From: Mytilisepta virgata
Taxonomy: Eukaryota > Mollusca > Bivalvia > Mytilida > Mytilidae
Length of the DNA stretch: 64,000 nt
Direction: 5' to 3'
NCBI GenBank assembly: GCA_028015205.1
Contig: CM051518.1
Location: forward strand, 32,020,001-32,084,000
The stretch's first letter is position 1; every line of letters begins with the position of its first letter. Below, piece after piece: positions 38,673-50,385 of the stretch. The translations under genes and the position numbers were made by a program. The notes under the pieces are model-generated. The model made no database searches and was not told where the DNA came from. It saw nothing but the letters and a program-made list of their open reading frames with translations.

Positions 38673-41433
38673 GTAAGTACATATTTTATAGAGAACTTGG
38701 CATTTTTGTGTGGGGACATGGGCTAGTGGGTTCTACAACACAGTCAACTATTAAACATTTTAATGCTATAAAGCTATAACCGTAAAGTGAACGGTGTAGT
38801 GTAAACTATGCAAACCAGCTGATAAATAGATTTAATATCTTGTATATTTATTTTCGTCGTTGAAAGGAAAATTAAGGACCTAGTTATAAAAGCTTGTATT
38901 GTTTGCATTTTTAAATGCCCGGCACCTGTGGCGAACACATCAATATCATTTCCTTTAGAAATCATAAGGATTTACAAAAATAAAATAGCATATTTAATCG
39001 GATCTTTACTACTTTATATCAGCTTTGATTGATGAACTCGTAAATAATTCAATACTATACCGGTACTACAGTCCCGTTTAAAAGATTTCAGACTTGTAGA
39101 TGAAAAACGGTTGGATGTTAAAATCGGGAGTAACTGCCAATGTAACACAAAATAATGACCACTTTGCAATATTTTCACACAAAACTTCTTTATCTAAAAA
39201 TCACGACAAAGGAGTAATTAAATATAAACTTTTGTATTTAAACATTATATGGTCGTATAAAAATTTGAAATATGACAGCCATAACTTTTTAATGATGTCA
39301 TTATTTTAAAGTTTAAATAAAAACACAATACATATTTTATGAATGATAAATTTTTACCAATAAAGCAAAACTATTTTTTCGACATTCGTACAGTGTAGTA
39401 CAAGTTTGCCGTGGGTTATAAATCATAAATATATGACCAATCCATCACTAATAAAACAGTAGTTGATGTTCTACATATTTTTCGTACTTTGTTGTGTCAT
39501 ATTTTATCTTTACAAGAAATCTTTCTGTGATTGAATCTTACCATTCATCTTTTTTAATGACATGTTGATTCTATCAAACTGGATGTCGTTTACACACCTG
39601 TAGGCTTAACAAAATAAATATTAATTACCCTTAACAAACATATCAATTATTTTACCCGGCTTTTAACAAACTTGTTGTATTATCTAACTTGTTATACAAA
39701 TAGAAATAAAAGATCTACACTTCACCATGATAGTAACGTATTGTTGATACCCGGATGACCAATTCTTCAAATTATTTAGGGAATTTGATTATCTGTTAAT
39801 ATCAGAAATTATAAAACTAAAAATAAATTGGTAAATAAAACACGAATCTTCATATTATTTGCGTACAATGATTGGGATAGTTCCAAAACAATGAGATGTG
39901 AATGAGAAATATCTGTCGGTGCAATCTTTCACAACAGATTCTCTTCATTGCATTTAAACCTTATCTTCATTGAAAAGCTATTATAAAGTTCGACCTCGTC
40001 TAGATCTAGTAAATCTGATATTTATAATCAGTGATAAAGCACCTTCGACATTGGCTGTTTGTAAAGGATTCGGTGTTAACAACGTTATCTCTACAGTAAA
40101 TTACAATATAAGTCTTAAACTCATTTGTTGTCGATTTGAGGATCGGTGCTAAAACGACTTTCCACATACCGATAGCCTTCTATACTTAGTACGTTTGATA
40201 GACTGATAAAACTCAGTGATGAAAAGTAAACTTGTGTCAATAAAGATCAGTTTTGTCCTTTTAAAATAATCAAATTTATTGGATTCATAGGAATCTGAAA
40301 ACTTTCCGTCACAAGTTAAACAGTTTGCTATAGGGTATTAGATTTATATAGCTCTTTATCTAGATTTTTCATGATCTTTAAACCCATATCAATTTTCGTC
40401 CGTAATCAGCAACAAGAAATCTTACTCTAAATATAGACCTACAAATTGCGTGTATACATAGTCAGCTGAAAACTGAAAACTTTCGTTTTGAAAGGGAAAT
40501 ACGCTAAATATTTTAATTCGTTCAGTGTATCTATAGATAAACAAATTTTAGCAAGTCACCATAAAAGATTTTTTCCATCGATAAAGCTCTATACATTAAC
40601 TGAATTTACTTTGTCTGTAACGAAGAGTTGCAATCCTTTATTAATAAATCTAAAGGATAATAAACACTTTGCATTCTTTCATTTTTAGTACATAAACCTC
40701 TTGTGAACAATGATAATTACATTTCCGGCAGTATCGTTAGCTTTAATCTATCTCATTTTATGACAAGCTGATTTTTTTTGTGTAAGCTAATGTTCGTTTT
40801 TCTTGTCTATTTCTGGCCTAACCGCGTGTTTTTGTTACCTGCACGAAGCACATTGTTGCTTGCGAGGAATTTAATCTAGCCAACACGTTTTCCTTATATT
40901 AATCAGAGGAAGGTCTTTACTTTAATTTTAAACCATATTTTACCAGTCATCCGCCATGCTCCGTTAAAAACCTTCATTCTCAATTTTCTTATGTTGCGTG
41001 AGAAGGTGTCGTAATTTCTTGTTTCATTGATCATTAACAACTATATCAAGTATCTTACAATTTTCCCATTAGTAGCGTAGAACGTAAGCATGAACTCATG
41101 TCATATCATCGCTTATACCACGATATCATTAAATGTAACTAAATATCTTACTGCATTTATCACTCTTTTCTGAATGACCCCCATCTCCTTCTAAATTATT
41201 AAAATCTATCATTTACACCCTTATCTAATATTTTTATAACTGTCGATGTGAGTGACATTTATAAATTTTTGAGACTTTACCTATGAAACATGTTAGACTT
41301 TTCCCAGACATATGATATTGTAAGCGTTTACACTTTGTTTGTTTTTTTATTACTGTGTTTTCTACGATAATTTCATAATTGAATAACAATTCAATAAACA
41401 TTTTTAAAAATTTTTCTGTTCCTTCTTTTTCAG
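38673..41433 (+). other. Putative first intron of BMP2/4
   Basis: It starts GTAAGTAC and ends in a pyrimidine-rich tract, TTTTTCTGTTCCTTCTTTTTCAG. The 2.8 kb between are AT-rich with no gene or clear repeat; frames at 38594-38779, 39100-39309, 39970-40152 and 40488-40688 carry no domain. Confidence 0.4.
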
Positions 41434-41444
41434 GCAATTTCATC

Positions 41445-43037
41445 ATGATTTGCGGATCCTGGACTTTTTTATTTCTTGCTTGTGTTTTGGTAAAAGGGAT
41501 TGTTACAACTGATTCAAGAGACGCTGGACCAAACTCACTTCTAGACAAAGCCTTATCGAATTATAATGATAGGGATCGACAGAAAATCATCCAGAACTTT
41601 GAATCAAAGTTGCTGCAAATCTTTGGACTGAAAAGCCGACCAAAGCCAAGTGCAAATATTCAAATACCTCAATACATGTTAGACTTATACGAACAACACA
41701 ATACACATTTCCAGTTTGCAAACAGTAAAGCGGGAAGCGCTAACACAGTGAGAAGCTTTGTTCACCAAGGTATATAACTAAATATTTATCCAGCACCATA
41801 ACTTAACAAGTGTATTGCCAAAATGAGCATAATATAAGCATAATTGAAAACATCCTTATTTCACATGTAAACATATGTGTAGATACAAACATTTTCATGT
41901 ACCGGAGGATAAAACCATTAATAAAGTTATGCCGAAATCGAATTGAAACCAAACAATTAGTAATGATTGTTTAATTAAAGTATTATTTTTTAATTCATTT
42001 AATCCTTTAAATATTTTTTGGTTATTTTATACAATAATATTTGTTGTTTTACAGTTCTATTTCAAAATTTCCTATTTACTCGGAACCGTAGTTTTATTTA
42101 AAAAAACTGATTTTACTATTTCTTAAACAATATATTTTATATTTTAGATCAAGGTGTAACGGTTTCTTGTAATGAAGATAATTGTGCTACAATGGTTTTC
42201 AACATTTCAAATATACCAGAGGAAGAAGTACTGAATGCGGCTGAACTTAGAATTTTTCTCGATAAACATATTAGTGCTAGTAATATGACAAGAAAGAAAA
42301 TAGTTCGTCATAGAATTGAAGTTCATGAAGTTATGCACCCAGGGAATTCTAACGTTGAACCTGTTACACGACTTATAGACGTAAAGCATGTGAAAAATAA
42401 AAATGCAACATGGGTTTCGTTTGACATTCACCCCGCAGTATTAAAATGGCGTAAAACGCCAAAATTGAACTATGGATTAGAAGTGCGTGTAATTTCTAGT
42501 AAACTTTCTCCGTCCTATTCAAATTTTAAACATGTGCGGTTACGGAGGTCAGCATCTTTAACAGATTCAGAGTGGCATTCACACAAACCTATTTTAGTTA
42601 CTTATACAGACGATCAGATAGAAAGTCGGACTAAACGTTCAACAAATAAAAAAAGAAATAAAAAGAAGAAAAATAAAAAGAAGAAGAGAAAAAATAAGAA
42701 AAATAGAAAAAAGAAATTTACAAAAGAATGTAGTAGAAAACCTTTATATGTAGATTTCGATTCTGTAGGTTGGAATGACTGGATAGTAGCGCCACCTGGG
42801 TATAACGCTTTTTATTGTGATGGCGAATGTCATTGGCCATATTCTGACCATTTAAATGCGTCAAATCATGCAATAATTCAAGACTTAGTAAATTCTGTAG
42901 ACCCAAGATCGGTACCGAAACCGTGCTGTGTACCAACAGAGTTATCGCCAATTACATTATTATATATTGATGAACAAGAAAAAGTAGTACTGAAAGCCTA
43001 TCAGGATATGGTTGTAGAAGGCTGCGGATGTCGGTGA
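41445..43037 (+). CDS. BMP2/4: BMP2/4 (Decapentaplegic-class) TGF-beta family ligand, two coding exons 41445-41769 and 42148-43037
   Basis: Secreted dimeric morphogen precursor of 404 residues; in bilaterians this orthologue patterns the dorsoventral axis, and in molluscs it is linked to shell field development. Residues 1-22 look like a signal peptide with a hydrophobic core. The propeptide shows BMP2/4 hallmarks: [14 protein letters not shown] at 56-69, IPQYMLDLY at 74-82 and ANTVRSF at 99-105. Exon 1 ends in CAAG before GTATAT in phase 1; exon 2 follows TTTTAG and restores an Asp codon. Furin sites are RLRR at 239-242 and RTKR at 269-272, so the mature chain starts near Ser273. All seven knot cysteines are present (303, 332, 336, 368, 369, 401, 403), with [13 protein letters not shown] and the C-terminal EGCGCR. 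N-glycosylation sites lie at 127, 154, 194 and 345, the last being the conserved one in the mature domain. Residues 273-300 are nearly all Lys, Arg and Asn, a much longer basic stretch than vertebrate BMP2 has. The start at 41445 is chosen because it gives the signal peptide and is the first ATG after the acceptor. Confidence 0.97.
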
Positions 43038-44470
43038 CACAAGGAGAACTTTGTTGTTATTTTTGTTGTTAAATGTGATATTTATTTATTTGTATGATCT
43101 GTTATTGCTGTGTGTACACGAGCTTGAATGTTTTTGAATGTATACGGATGAATGCAATGTATGTAATATGTATGTCTGAAAGGAAAGGTTGTGCGGACTA
43201 TGAAATATGGTCGTTAAATATTTTATGAAAAATCTTGTCAAAGCGTTCAGTTATTTCTTATGATCTATGGTGCTGCTAGTATGGAATTTTGTTATGCATT
43301 TGAAACACTGCATTGATCTGCTTCATGCCTTGTTTTATGTCCTAATTACCCTTATTCAGTTCATAGCTTATCACTTTGTTCTCAACGATTCTTATATTCC
43401 ATATAATTAATTTGTTTTCATCAGTTCCTCAAACAGTATTCCCTTTCTCCTTAAATAAGTGGTTAATGTTGCCTTTCTCCTCGAAGCATTTGAATGTGAT
43501 ATATTTGTATGTAAGAAATATTTTTGATTGAATGATCTGAACGCTTTGATTGGGTTCTGTAATGTTACAATTGTATATACAATGTTGTACAATAATTACC
43601 ACTTATTTTTATTATGGCAATACAAAAAAATGAAAACCTAGTGAAGTGTTATGTCTTTATAATGCAGAAAATCAATAACTGAACACATGGCCTTTTTAAA
43701 ACATTATAAATAATGTCATCGTGTTGAATTGGTAAAGGGGGGATAAATACTTTTCATTTAGAAAATCACTGTTCCACACCAAAGATTTCATTTAACTAAG
43801 CAATTAACATCCTCTTGCTGTGATTTATACCACGAAAATGACGACTCTTTTAAATCTGCACACACAAATATTTGATGACAGCGTGGATAGAATAACCATT
43901 GACACGACAGTGTTTTTATGTGGGACATGTTTCAGTTTTTCACATGGGCTCTCGTAAATTAGTTCACATTTATTATTGGGCAAACAAGCATGTAAACACG
44001 AAAGCCAGACCACAGATGAAGCAGATACCCTTTGCTTATGTTAAATTTATTGTATTAGCTCGTATTAAGGAAGAAAATTAGAATTTTTCCAAATGGCCAA
44101 ACACAAACCTACAGCAATGAATGGTTTCTAATATATCTTAAACCAATGGTGCCGTGTTGAAACCACAAACATTTTTTTCAAATTATAATCTGTGTAAAAA
44201 GAGATGTGTGTGTAAAAAAGGAACAACTTTGGATATTTAACCACTTAAATTAATACGGTTAAATAATTCCTGTTTTTAAAAAGACGTTAGTAATCTGTAA
44301 GTTGTTATATCACCAGATTTCACCGTCAACTGGATCGTATTTGTTTTTTGAAAACAAACTAAAATATATCCTTTTACTGATGTAGTTTAATGAACTGACA
44401 CACGTTAAAGACGACATTCCAAAGATTTGACATTTATCAATAAAAGTACATAATTATGCCAATAAAACGA
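43038..44470 (+). other. Probable 3' UTR of BMP2/4
   Basis: Right after the stop lies ATTTATTTATTTG (43080-43092), overlapping AU-rich instability pentamers of the kind found in short-lived mRNAs. Candidate polyadenylation signals are a variant AATACA at 43619 and canonical AATAAA at 44439-44444 and 44461-44466. Which is used cannot be told. No other gene was seen in the stretch. Confidence 0.4.
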
Positions 44471-46320
44471 TTTGACTTTAACAATTTATATTCGAACAAA
44501 AGAATTTCAATAATGTATTACCACCTGCTAAGGGTACAATAAGTGTAAAATATTTTTGCTAGAAACATTTTGGACCTTGCTTTCATGAGATTTAATCTAA
44601 TTCAGTAATTTTTTACTTGCGACCTACGCGATGAATTAAAAGGGAGTGTTTTCCGTGGAATTGTATTAATTGGAATCGGCAACTCTTTATCCATGGAAAT
44701 GGAAAGTAGAAAATGGCCATATAGCTGTGAAGCTTTTGTTTCTTATAAAATAACAAACAATGAGCCAATTGTAAAGTTTTGGAAGACAAATACATACAAA
44801 TCTAATGACTGTAAATTAACCTGTATAGAAAGTATATGGAAATACTTCTATCATATTGTCAAAGATAACTAATTTGTAGTGATTTATTTTATAATAAATT
44901 AAATTAAAGAAATAACATATGCTTGTATAAAGTATAAGAAATTTTCCTACATTGTGTATAAGGTCAGCGTTTGAACCATAATAATTTTAACGAGTTTACA
45001 GAAAGGTGTTAATTCCGTGAGGAATATTTATCCTTTGCATTTAAAAAATGTAAAATTGATCCGTACAAATCTACCAAATTACTATATGATAATAAATCTG
45101 TTATTCTGGAAAAGACGGAAATAGTCAAGTTTTTGTCACCGTCTTCAGAACATAAAAAGAATTTAAATAAAGCACCTGAGATGGAGTGACATATACTAAA
45201 CAGCAACACGTCGGTAAAAAAACTAACAACCGAGGATAGAAATGACTAAGACGCGACGCAAGAAACTGATGGCAATTTGGTCGTTTTTGACTAGTGTTTT
45301 TTAAAGTTGACGGTATCTTTTTCATAAATGGCCCATGACACCAGTGAAAGACGAAGACTTTTTATACCATTACCATGTAAAACGACAGAATTTGCACTAA
45401 AACAGAGGCTGATGCGATATTTCTTAATGTAACGCGTAAAAGGAAAGATCAATTTTAGATTTCAACATTTTTATATTTCGAAGTATAATGAAAGCGCAAA
45501 AATAGTTAAAATTGGCGCAAGTTGTCTTAAAGATATAAAAGATATATAGGCGTTGTGATATCACATTTTTACCTATGTGTATGATGTCATCGCCAAGATC
45601 AATGACGTAGATTCTAGACAGCAAAATGTAATGGTGCCACAAAAAGCCAAATTTGTATGAAATAAGCAAGATTTATCATAAACCAGCAGGAATTCCGAAT
45701 TTTATATGGCCGTTAAGCTACCAGATAGATAAATCTTCTGTGGTCGATCAAGTGTCCTACCTGACCAATTTGGAAAATTTTTCAAAACTGGTAAGCCGAA
45801 AATTTTTATTTCTAAAGCTAAAATCTTCTTTGATGGCTCATCTAAAAGAGAAATTTATACATCTTTCAAACAGTGTAAAGCAAATAAGGAGGTAATCTAT
45901 TGTTTTCGACAATCGTGAAAAACCCGGAACAGTCAGTTTTTTTTGACAACGAGTTGTTGACCTTCTTCTTTGTCCGAGTATATACACATGCCTACTTATC
46001 AAATTCTTAACAATTTATTGTCAAATCTTTACAATATGCAGAGTAATTTCAAAATTTGGGAAATGTGATTTGATGAAACATTTCCTGTTTGGTTTGTGTA
46101 TTACCCCGTACAGATACATATATACAACTATGGTTGAAAAATCTGTTCCGAACTAATATTGGTACGAAAGAGATTGTTCAGAGCAGATTTTTCAGCTATA
46201 CTCGTACATGTATTTATTTAAACAGAATTAAACAGACCTTAGCAAGGAAATAATATAACAGCGAATCACATTCTTTGATTTTTTAAATAAAACATAATAT
46301 CAAGAATATTTGACATTACC
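44471..46320. other. Intergenic DNA between two convergent genes
   Basis: No gene or repeat was recognised. Frames of 60-81 codons on both strands, for example 45424-45669 (-) and 45653-45895 (+), have no domain or splice context. Confidence 0.45.
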
Positions 46321-46474
46321 AATGAGAAACCAGAGTTATATTTTCCTGACCAATGTAGGTAAGGGAGATAATAAATTTGTCTCCCTTTTAGCCTCAGGAC
46401 AAAAGGGGGATAATTTAATTATCTCCCTTACCTACATTGGTTAGGAAAAGATAACTCACTCTGGTTCCTCATTG
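46321..46474. mobile_element. Foldback MITE-like element, 154 bp
   Basis: The left arm (46321-46376) and right arm (46411-46473) are inverted copies. Each carries ACCAATGTAGGTAAGGGAGA or its complement and ends in AATGAG and CTCATT. Only about 35 bp separate the arms, so an RNA copy would form a long hairpin of roughly 55-60 bp with a few mismatches. No coding capacity. Confidence 0.75.
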
Positions 46475-47959
46475 TTACGCATGCGAGAGATAAGCAGGCG
46501 TGATACCTATAAAAAAACATCGCATCTGGGAACTGTGCTTTAATGGCCTAAAATCTCTCTAAATTGACTTGGCCCCTTTCGCGTTAGATGTTTAGAAACA
46601 ATCAACTGAGAACCAATTAGTATATAAGGACACCATTTATTTAGTAAATAAGAAATTAGTGGTCTGAACCAAATTGTTTCTGAAATTACTCTTGGATAAA
46701 GTGGGCTTCAACAAGTTGTCCGCGACGACTGAGAGAATCACGCGGTCAGTATCCAACGGAAAACCGTTTGCACGTACACTTCCAATTAAAAAATAAACAC
46801 TGGCGTTGAGTTAGAGGGTTTTATCTTCCCTTGTTTTAAAATCTGCCCCAAGCAATACAATTTTGCGCCAAGTTCTCCTTTTTTCAAATTGAAATCCATG
46901 GAATTATTGTTATTTGAAAAAATAGTTTTACAGAATTGTATCAAATAATTATTAACCTGGTAAATGTTTGCTCGCCGAATGAAATGAAGAAAAAATATAT
47001 ATCGCTTCACATACACACATAACCAATGCTATATCAACAGTGACAAAGTGGCCGTAAACATAATTTACGTCGTCTTTTCTGAAGGAATCTGTAAGACACT
47101 GAAAGTTAACTTGGGTAAAATTAACTTCTTTATTCCATATTTATTTATAATAGTTTATTCTCCAAGGTTAGCGCGCTCAGAGAAACACAATATTTTGCTG
47201 CCGCGAAGGGGGTTTAACACAAATTAAAGACATTAAATCGAATAATTTAGATTCCATATAGTAAAGACAGTGATTCTTCATTTGGCTTAAAATAGACTTC
47301 GTAATAACAATAACGTAAAATATGAATTTAAATATTTCATCCTTTAATTAAAGAATGCTGCGCGCAGGGATTTATTTTTACTTGTAAACGCCTGGAAGTT
47401 CCATCACCATCTCTAAAATTCCGAAGAGTGGCATATTTAAAATTTTTCTTTTGTTCGCATTAAGACTGGACCCATTTTTCCCGCTATATTACATTTGTTG
47501 TCAATCTGTTTATCAGAAAATTTTTTTTTCCTCGCTGCTATTTTCAAGGGCAAGTGGCTTGCATAAAACGAGTTTACATTGTATTTGATCAGAGGCCTAA
47601 AATGTGTCATCTGAAATACAATAATAACAGTGCCCGCGACCTTAATTTACACTTGCATATCATATTGACTGAGGATTTGTGTAAATTGTTTATAATGTTA
47701 CGAACTTTGCAGGTTAAGGATATAAGTTGTGTCACGGTGGTCTTTTTTACTACTTTAATGCGTCGTCAAAAGAGACATCAACAATCTTAAACGTGCTTCA
47801 ATTAGTCCTAAATCTTTGTGGTTACAAGGATTAGTTGTACTATGAAACGCATCAATGAATCGGGACAAGTTACATACTTTGCAAATATTGTACAAAATTG
47901 TGTAAAGTATGGATAACGCATAATAATGACACACCTCCATGTGACGCTTTTGGTCATAA
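46475..47959. other. Intergenic DNA, no gene seen
   Basis: No gene or repeat family was recognised. The small frames at 46786-47016 (-) and 47554-47790 (+) carry no domain. Confidence 0.45.
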
Positions 47960-49006
47960 TTTATTGAAATAAAGGATCCGCGCTGAAACGCCCGTGTTTC
48001 CTTAGCGAAGATGGTTTTAGCTTAAATAAAAACATTCATTGAATCAGAAGTCATTCGATGACGCCGTTTTGACTAGGTATGGTCAAAACCTAAAACCACA
48101 ATTAGAACACACAGGAGATTAAGTATGTAAATTTACACCCACTAACACAGTAACTATCTTATTCTCACTGGTACTTTAAAATTTTGCACAGTTAATGGAA
48201 AAAAAAAGATCTCCAGGAAGGGTTTATACTTGCAATCATACGCTTAAATATTATCGAGTTGTATCCGAAGTACATCAAAATTGGTCTTACCTTCCATGCA
48301 TTTCCTTATAGATAATGGTCTCATAACATATTAATAATCAGCACTTCTAGGTCTAGTTTCAGTTGCCACACTTTGGAATATGGAAGCATAAGGATAGGGG
48401 CAACAAGGAAAGTATCGCACTAGGGAAAAAGTATAACTTAGGTTAAGCTGATCATACCAGATTTTGGCTAATCTCTTTATGCTTTTCTCAGTTCTATTTC
48501 TCACAATGTTTAGATAAATTTTAGCTACCCAAACTTCTGGTCACGAGCGTCACTGATGAATCTTAATATAGAAAAAAAGATTTTCAGAAAAGACGGTTTT
48601 TAAAAGAAAATGTAACCAGACAAGAGTCTACCAAGTGTTGCTCGACATGCTGAATGATCACATAAAATAAACCAATTATCAGTACTGTTGAAACAAAATA
48701 TACTAAAACAATGCACTGCACTTAAATTTTGTACGGTAATACTTAAACAAATTTTTTTTTAAACTCTTTACTGTAAATGGATCATTAAAACTGTTAATCT
48801 ACATTTTAGGAGGGGGTTATTGGGAGCAAAAAACTGCTAAATATACTAAAACAAAGCACTGCACTTAATTTTTGTACGGTAATACTAAAACAGACTTTTT
48901 TTTAAACTCTTTACTTAAAACTGTTAATCTACATTTTAGGAGGGGGTTGTTGGGAGCAAAAAACTGCTAAATGATTATTACAGATTTAATAAAGAACTAC
49001 AATCAG
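47960..49006 (-). other. Probable 3' UTR of the receptor tyrosine kinase gene
   Basis: Downstream of the kinase stop codon on the minus strand. The first clear minus-strand AATAAA I found is the complement of 47960-47965, which would give a 3' UTR of about 1 kb. Its first part contains the direct duplication at 48696-48972. Confidence 0.3.
48696..48972. repeat. Direct tandem duplication of about 140 bp
   Basis: Copy 1 is 48696-48838 and copy 2 is 48839-48972. Both run from AAATATACTAAAACAA through CACTGCACTTAA and GTACGGTAATACT to GGAGGGGGTT and AAAACTGCTAAAT. Copy 2 lacks about 10 bp in the middle. The end is about 35 bp downstream of the kinase stop codon, so it lies in the probable 3' UTR. 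Confidence 0.85.
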
Positions 49007-49937
49007 CTAGACCGGACATGTTTTCTTTTCAAGAGGGGATTCGCAAAAGCTTGATGTGGAAATACCGGAATCCGTGATATTACTCATCTGTCTGCAAGCT
49101 GGATGTAGAGTGGTGGTATTAGACAATCTATCTCTAAATCGAGGATGCTTTTCTTGAGGATATCTCTTGTAAGAAGGTTCATTTGGAAATCGAAAAACGT
49201 CGTCTTCATCATTCGAGATGCACAAAGACAACCGTTGACATGCACTAGATGGACTTGTTTCACTGAGAGAGCTATCATCTGCATCATAGTCCGTATCGCT
49301 TACCTCTTGAAATATTTCATCTTCTAAAACAAAGTGGGTGCACTTTGTTAGGGTCTCTGATGGGGAATTTGTTTCACTTTCGTATGCCTCGACCACTCCA
49401 TCACAATCATCATTTACATTGAGAAAATAGGTTTGATTCATCTGAATGTTCACCGGTCGTAAGCTTTTTTCAATATAACCTTCAGATACTGAATCTGACA
49501 ACATTTTAACGGAAATATTATCTGTCTCTTCGCAATGTATACTTTGGGTCGGGAACGGTGATTCGCGGGAGTTTTCTAACACAGATTCGTCTCTAATGTC
49601 CGTTACACTGAACACATGATTATCATAGTTTAGGCTTGATGTGCTTCCTTGGTGGCTTTCTTGTTTGACTGTCTGTTCGATTTGTTGACTTTCTTGGCCA
49701 TGAAATGGGTCCGTGACAGCGAGAATGTCATTCATGTTATCGTTCAACAGTTCTGTGTTGATAGCGGTCTCATCACTTCCGATAATATTGTAGTAGTTTT
49801 TTGTTTTATCTATGATAAAATTAAAGTATTCCAGTCCATATGTCTCAAGTAACATGGTTTCCAGACTGTCCTTCAGGCTGGTAAAGCTGGGTCGGTCAAC
49901 TGGAAATTTTCCCCAGCATGACATCATAATCTTGTAC
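49007..49937 (-). CDS. Receptor tyrosine kinase, terminal exon (end of kinase domain and cytoplasmic tail)
   Basis: After the acceptor TTTCTTCTTTCAG (minus strand), one base completes a split codon and 309 residues follow to TAG. The first 20 or so, YKIMMSCW and DRPSF, are kinase subdomain XI with its invariant Arg. They continue the exon at 62404-62541 exactly in phase (GNCSEEL then YKIMMSCW). After the domain comes YGLEYFNFIIDKTKNYYNI, resembling the tail of Cad96Ca-type receptors, then about 250 residues of acidic, Ser/Thr-rich, apparently disordered tail. Possible docking sites are YYNI and YDNH, where Asn at +2 fits Grb2-type SH2 binding. The end contains ITDSGISTSS. The upstream MFWCLYVC in the longer open frame is intron. 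Family assignment (Cad96Ca/Ret/FGFR-like) rests on the kinase C-lobe only; ligand-binding exons are outside the window. Confidence 0.88.
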
Positions 49938-50076
49938 CTGAAAGAAGAAACACAGACATATAAACACCAGAACAAATTCTTACATCTTCAAAAATTGCAA
50001 TTGACCTTTGAAAGTGATCGCGAGTAAGCCTTTTTAAAATATGATTCAGAGATCGGATATAACCTTCCCTATATGG

Positions 50077-50385
50077 ACGGATGGATGAATTATTGTTTAG
50101 GTCCAGTGGCAACCATGCAGGTACATATCAGGACGAGAACATGTTGATATGATAATGAATATGATCCCTACTTTGTCCTAGATCGACACCCTGAGCCGGG
50201 GCTTTAACGTTCTAGCTCACGAGGTAACTGTCCGCAGGAAGACTTATCACCCCATCCGGACACATTATACTGACCCCAAGCCAACCAGTCTAACTCCTAG
50301 ATGCCGCGTGATTAGCGGAGAAGCAACAAATACCAATTTTAATGTCTTTGGTTTGACACGGTCGGGACCTTCCCTATGAAGCTGA
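50077..50385 (-). mobile_element. tRNA-derived SINE, head-truncated copy
   Basis: Same family as 15824-16182, in minus orientation. It starts at the left with the complement of the ATCC tail and TTGTTTAGGTCCAGTGGCAA, then runs through ACATGTTGATATGATAATGA and GTCCGCAGGAAGAC to CCAATTTTAATGTCTTTGGT. The tRNA-like head and B box are missing at the right end. Confidence 0.75.
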
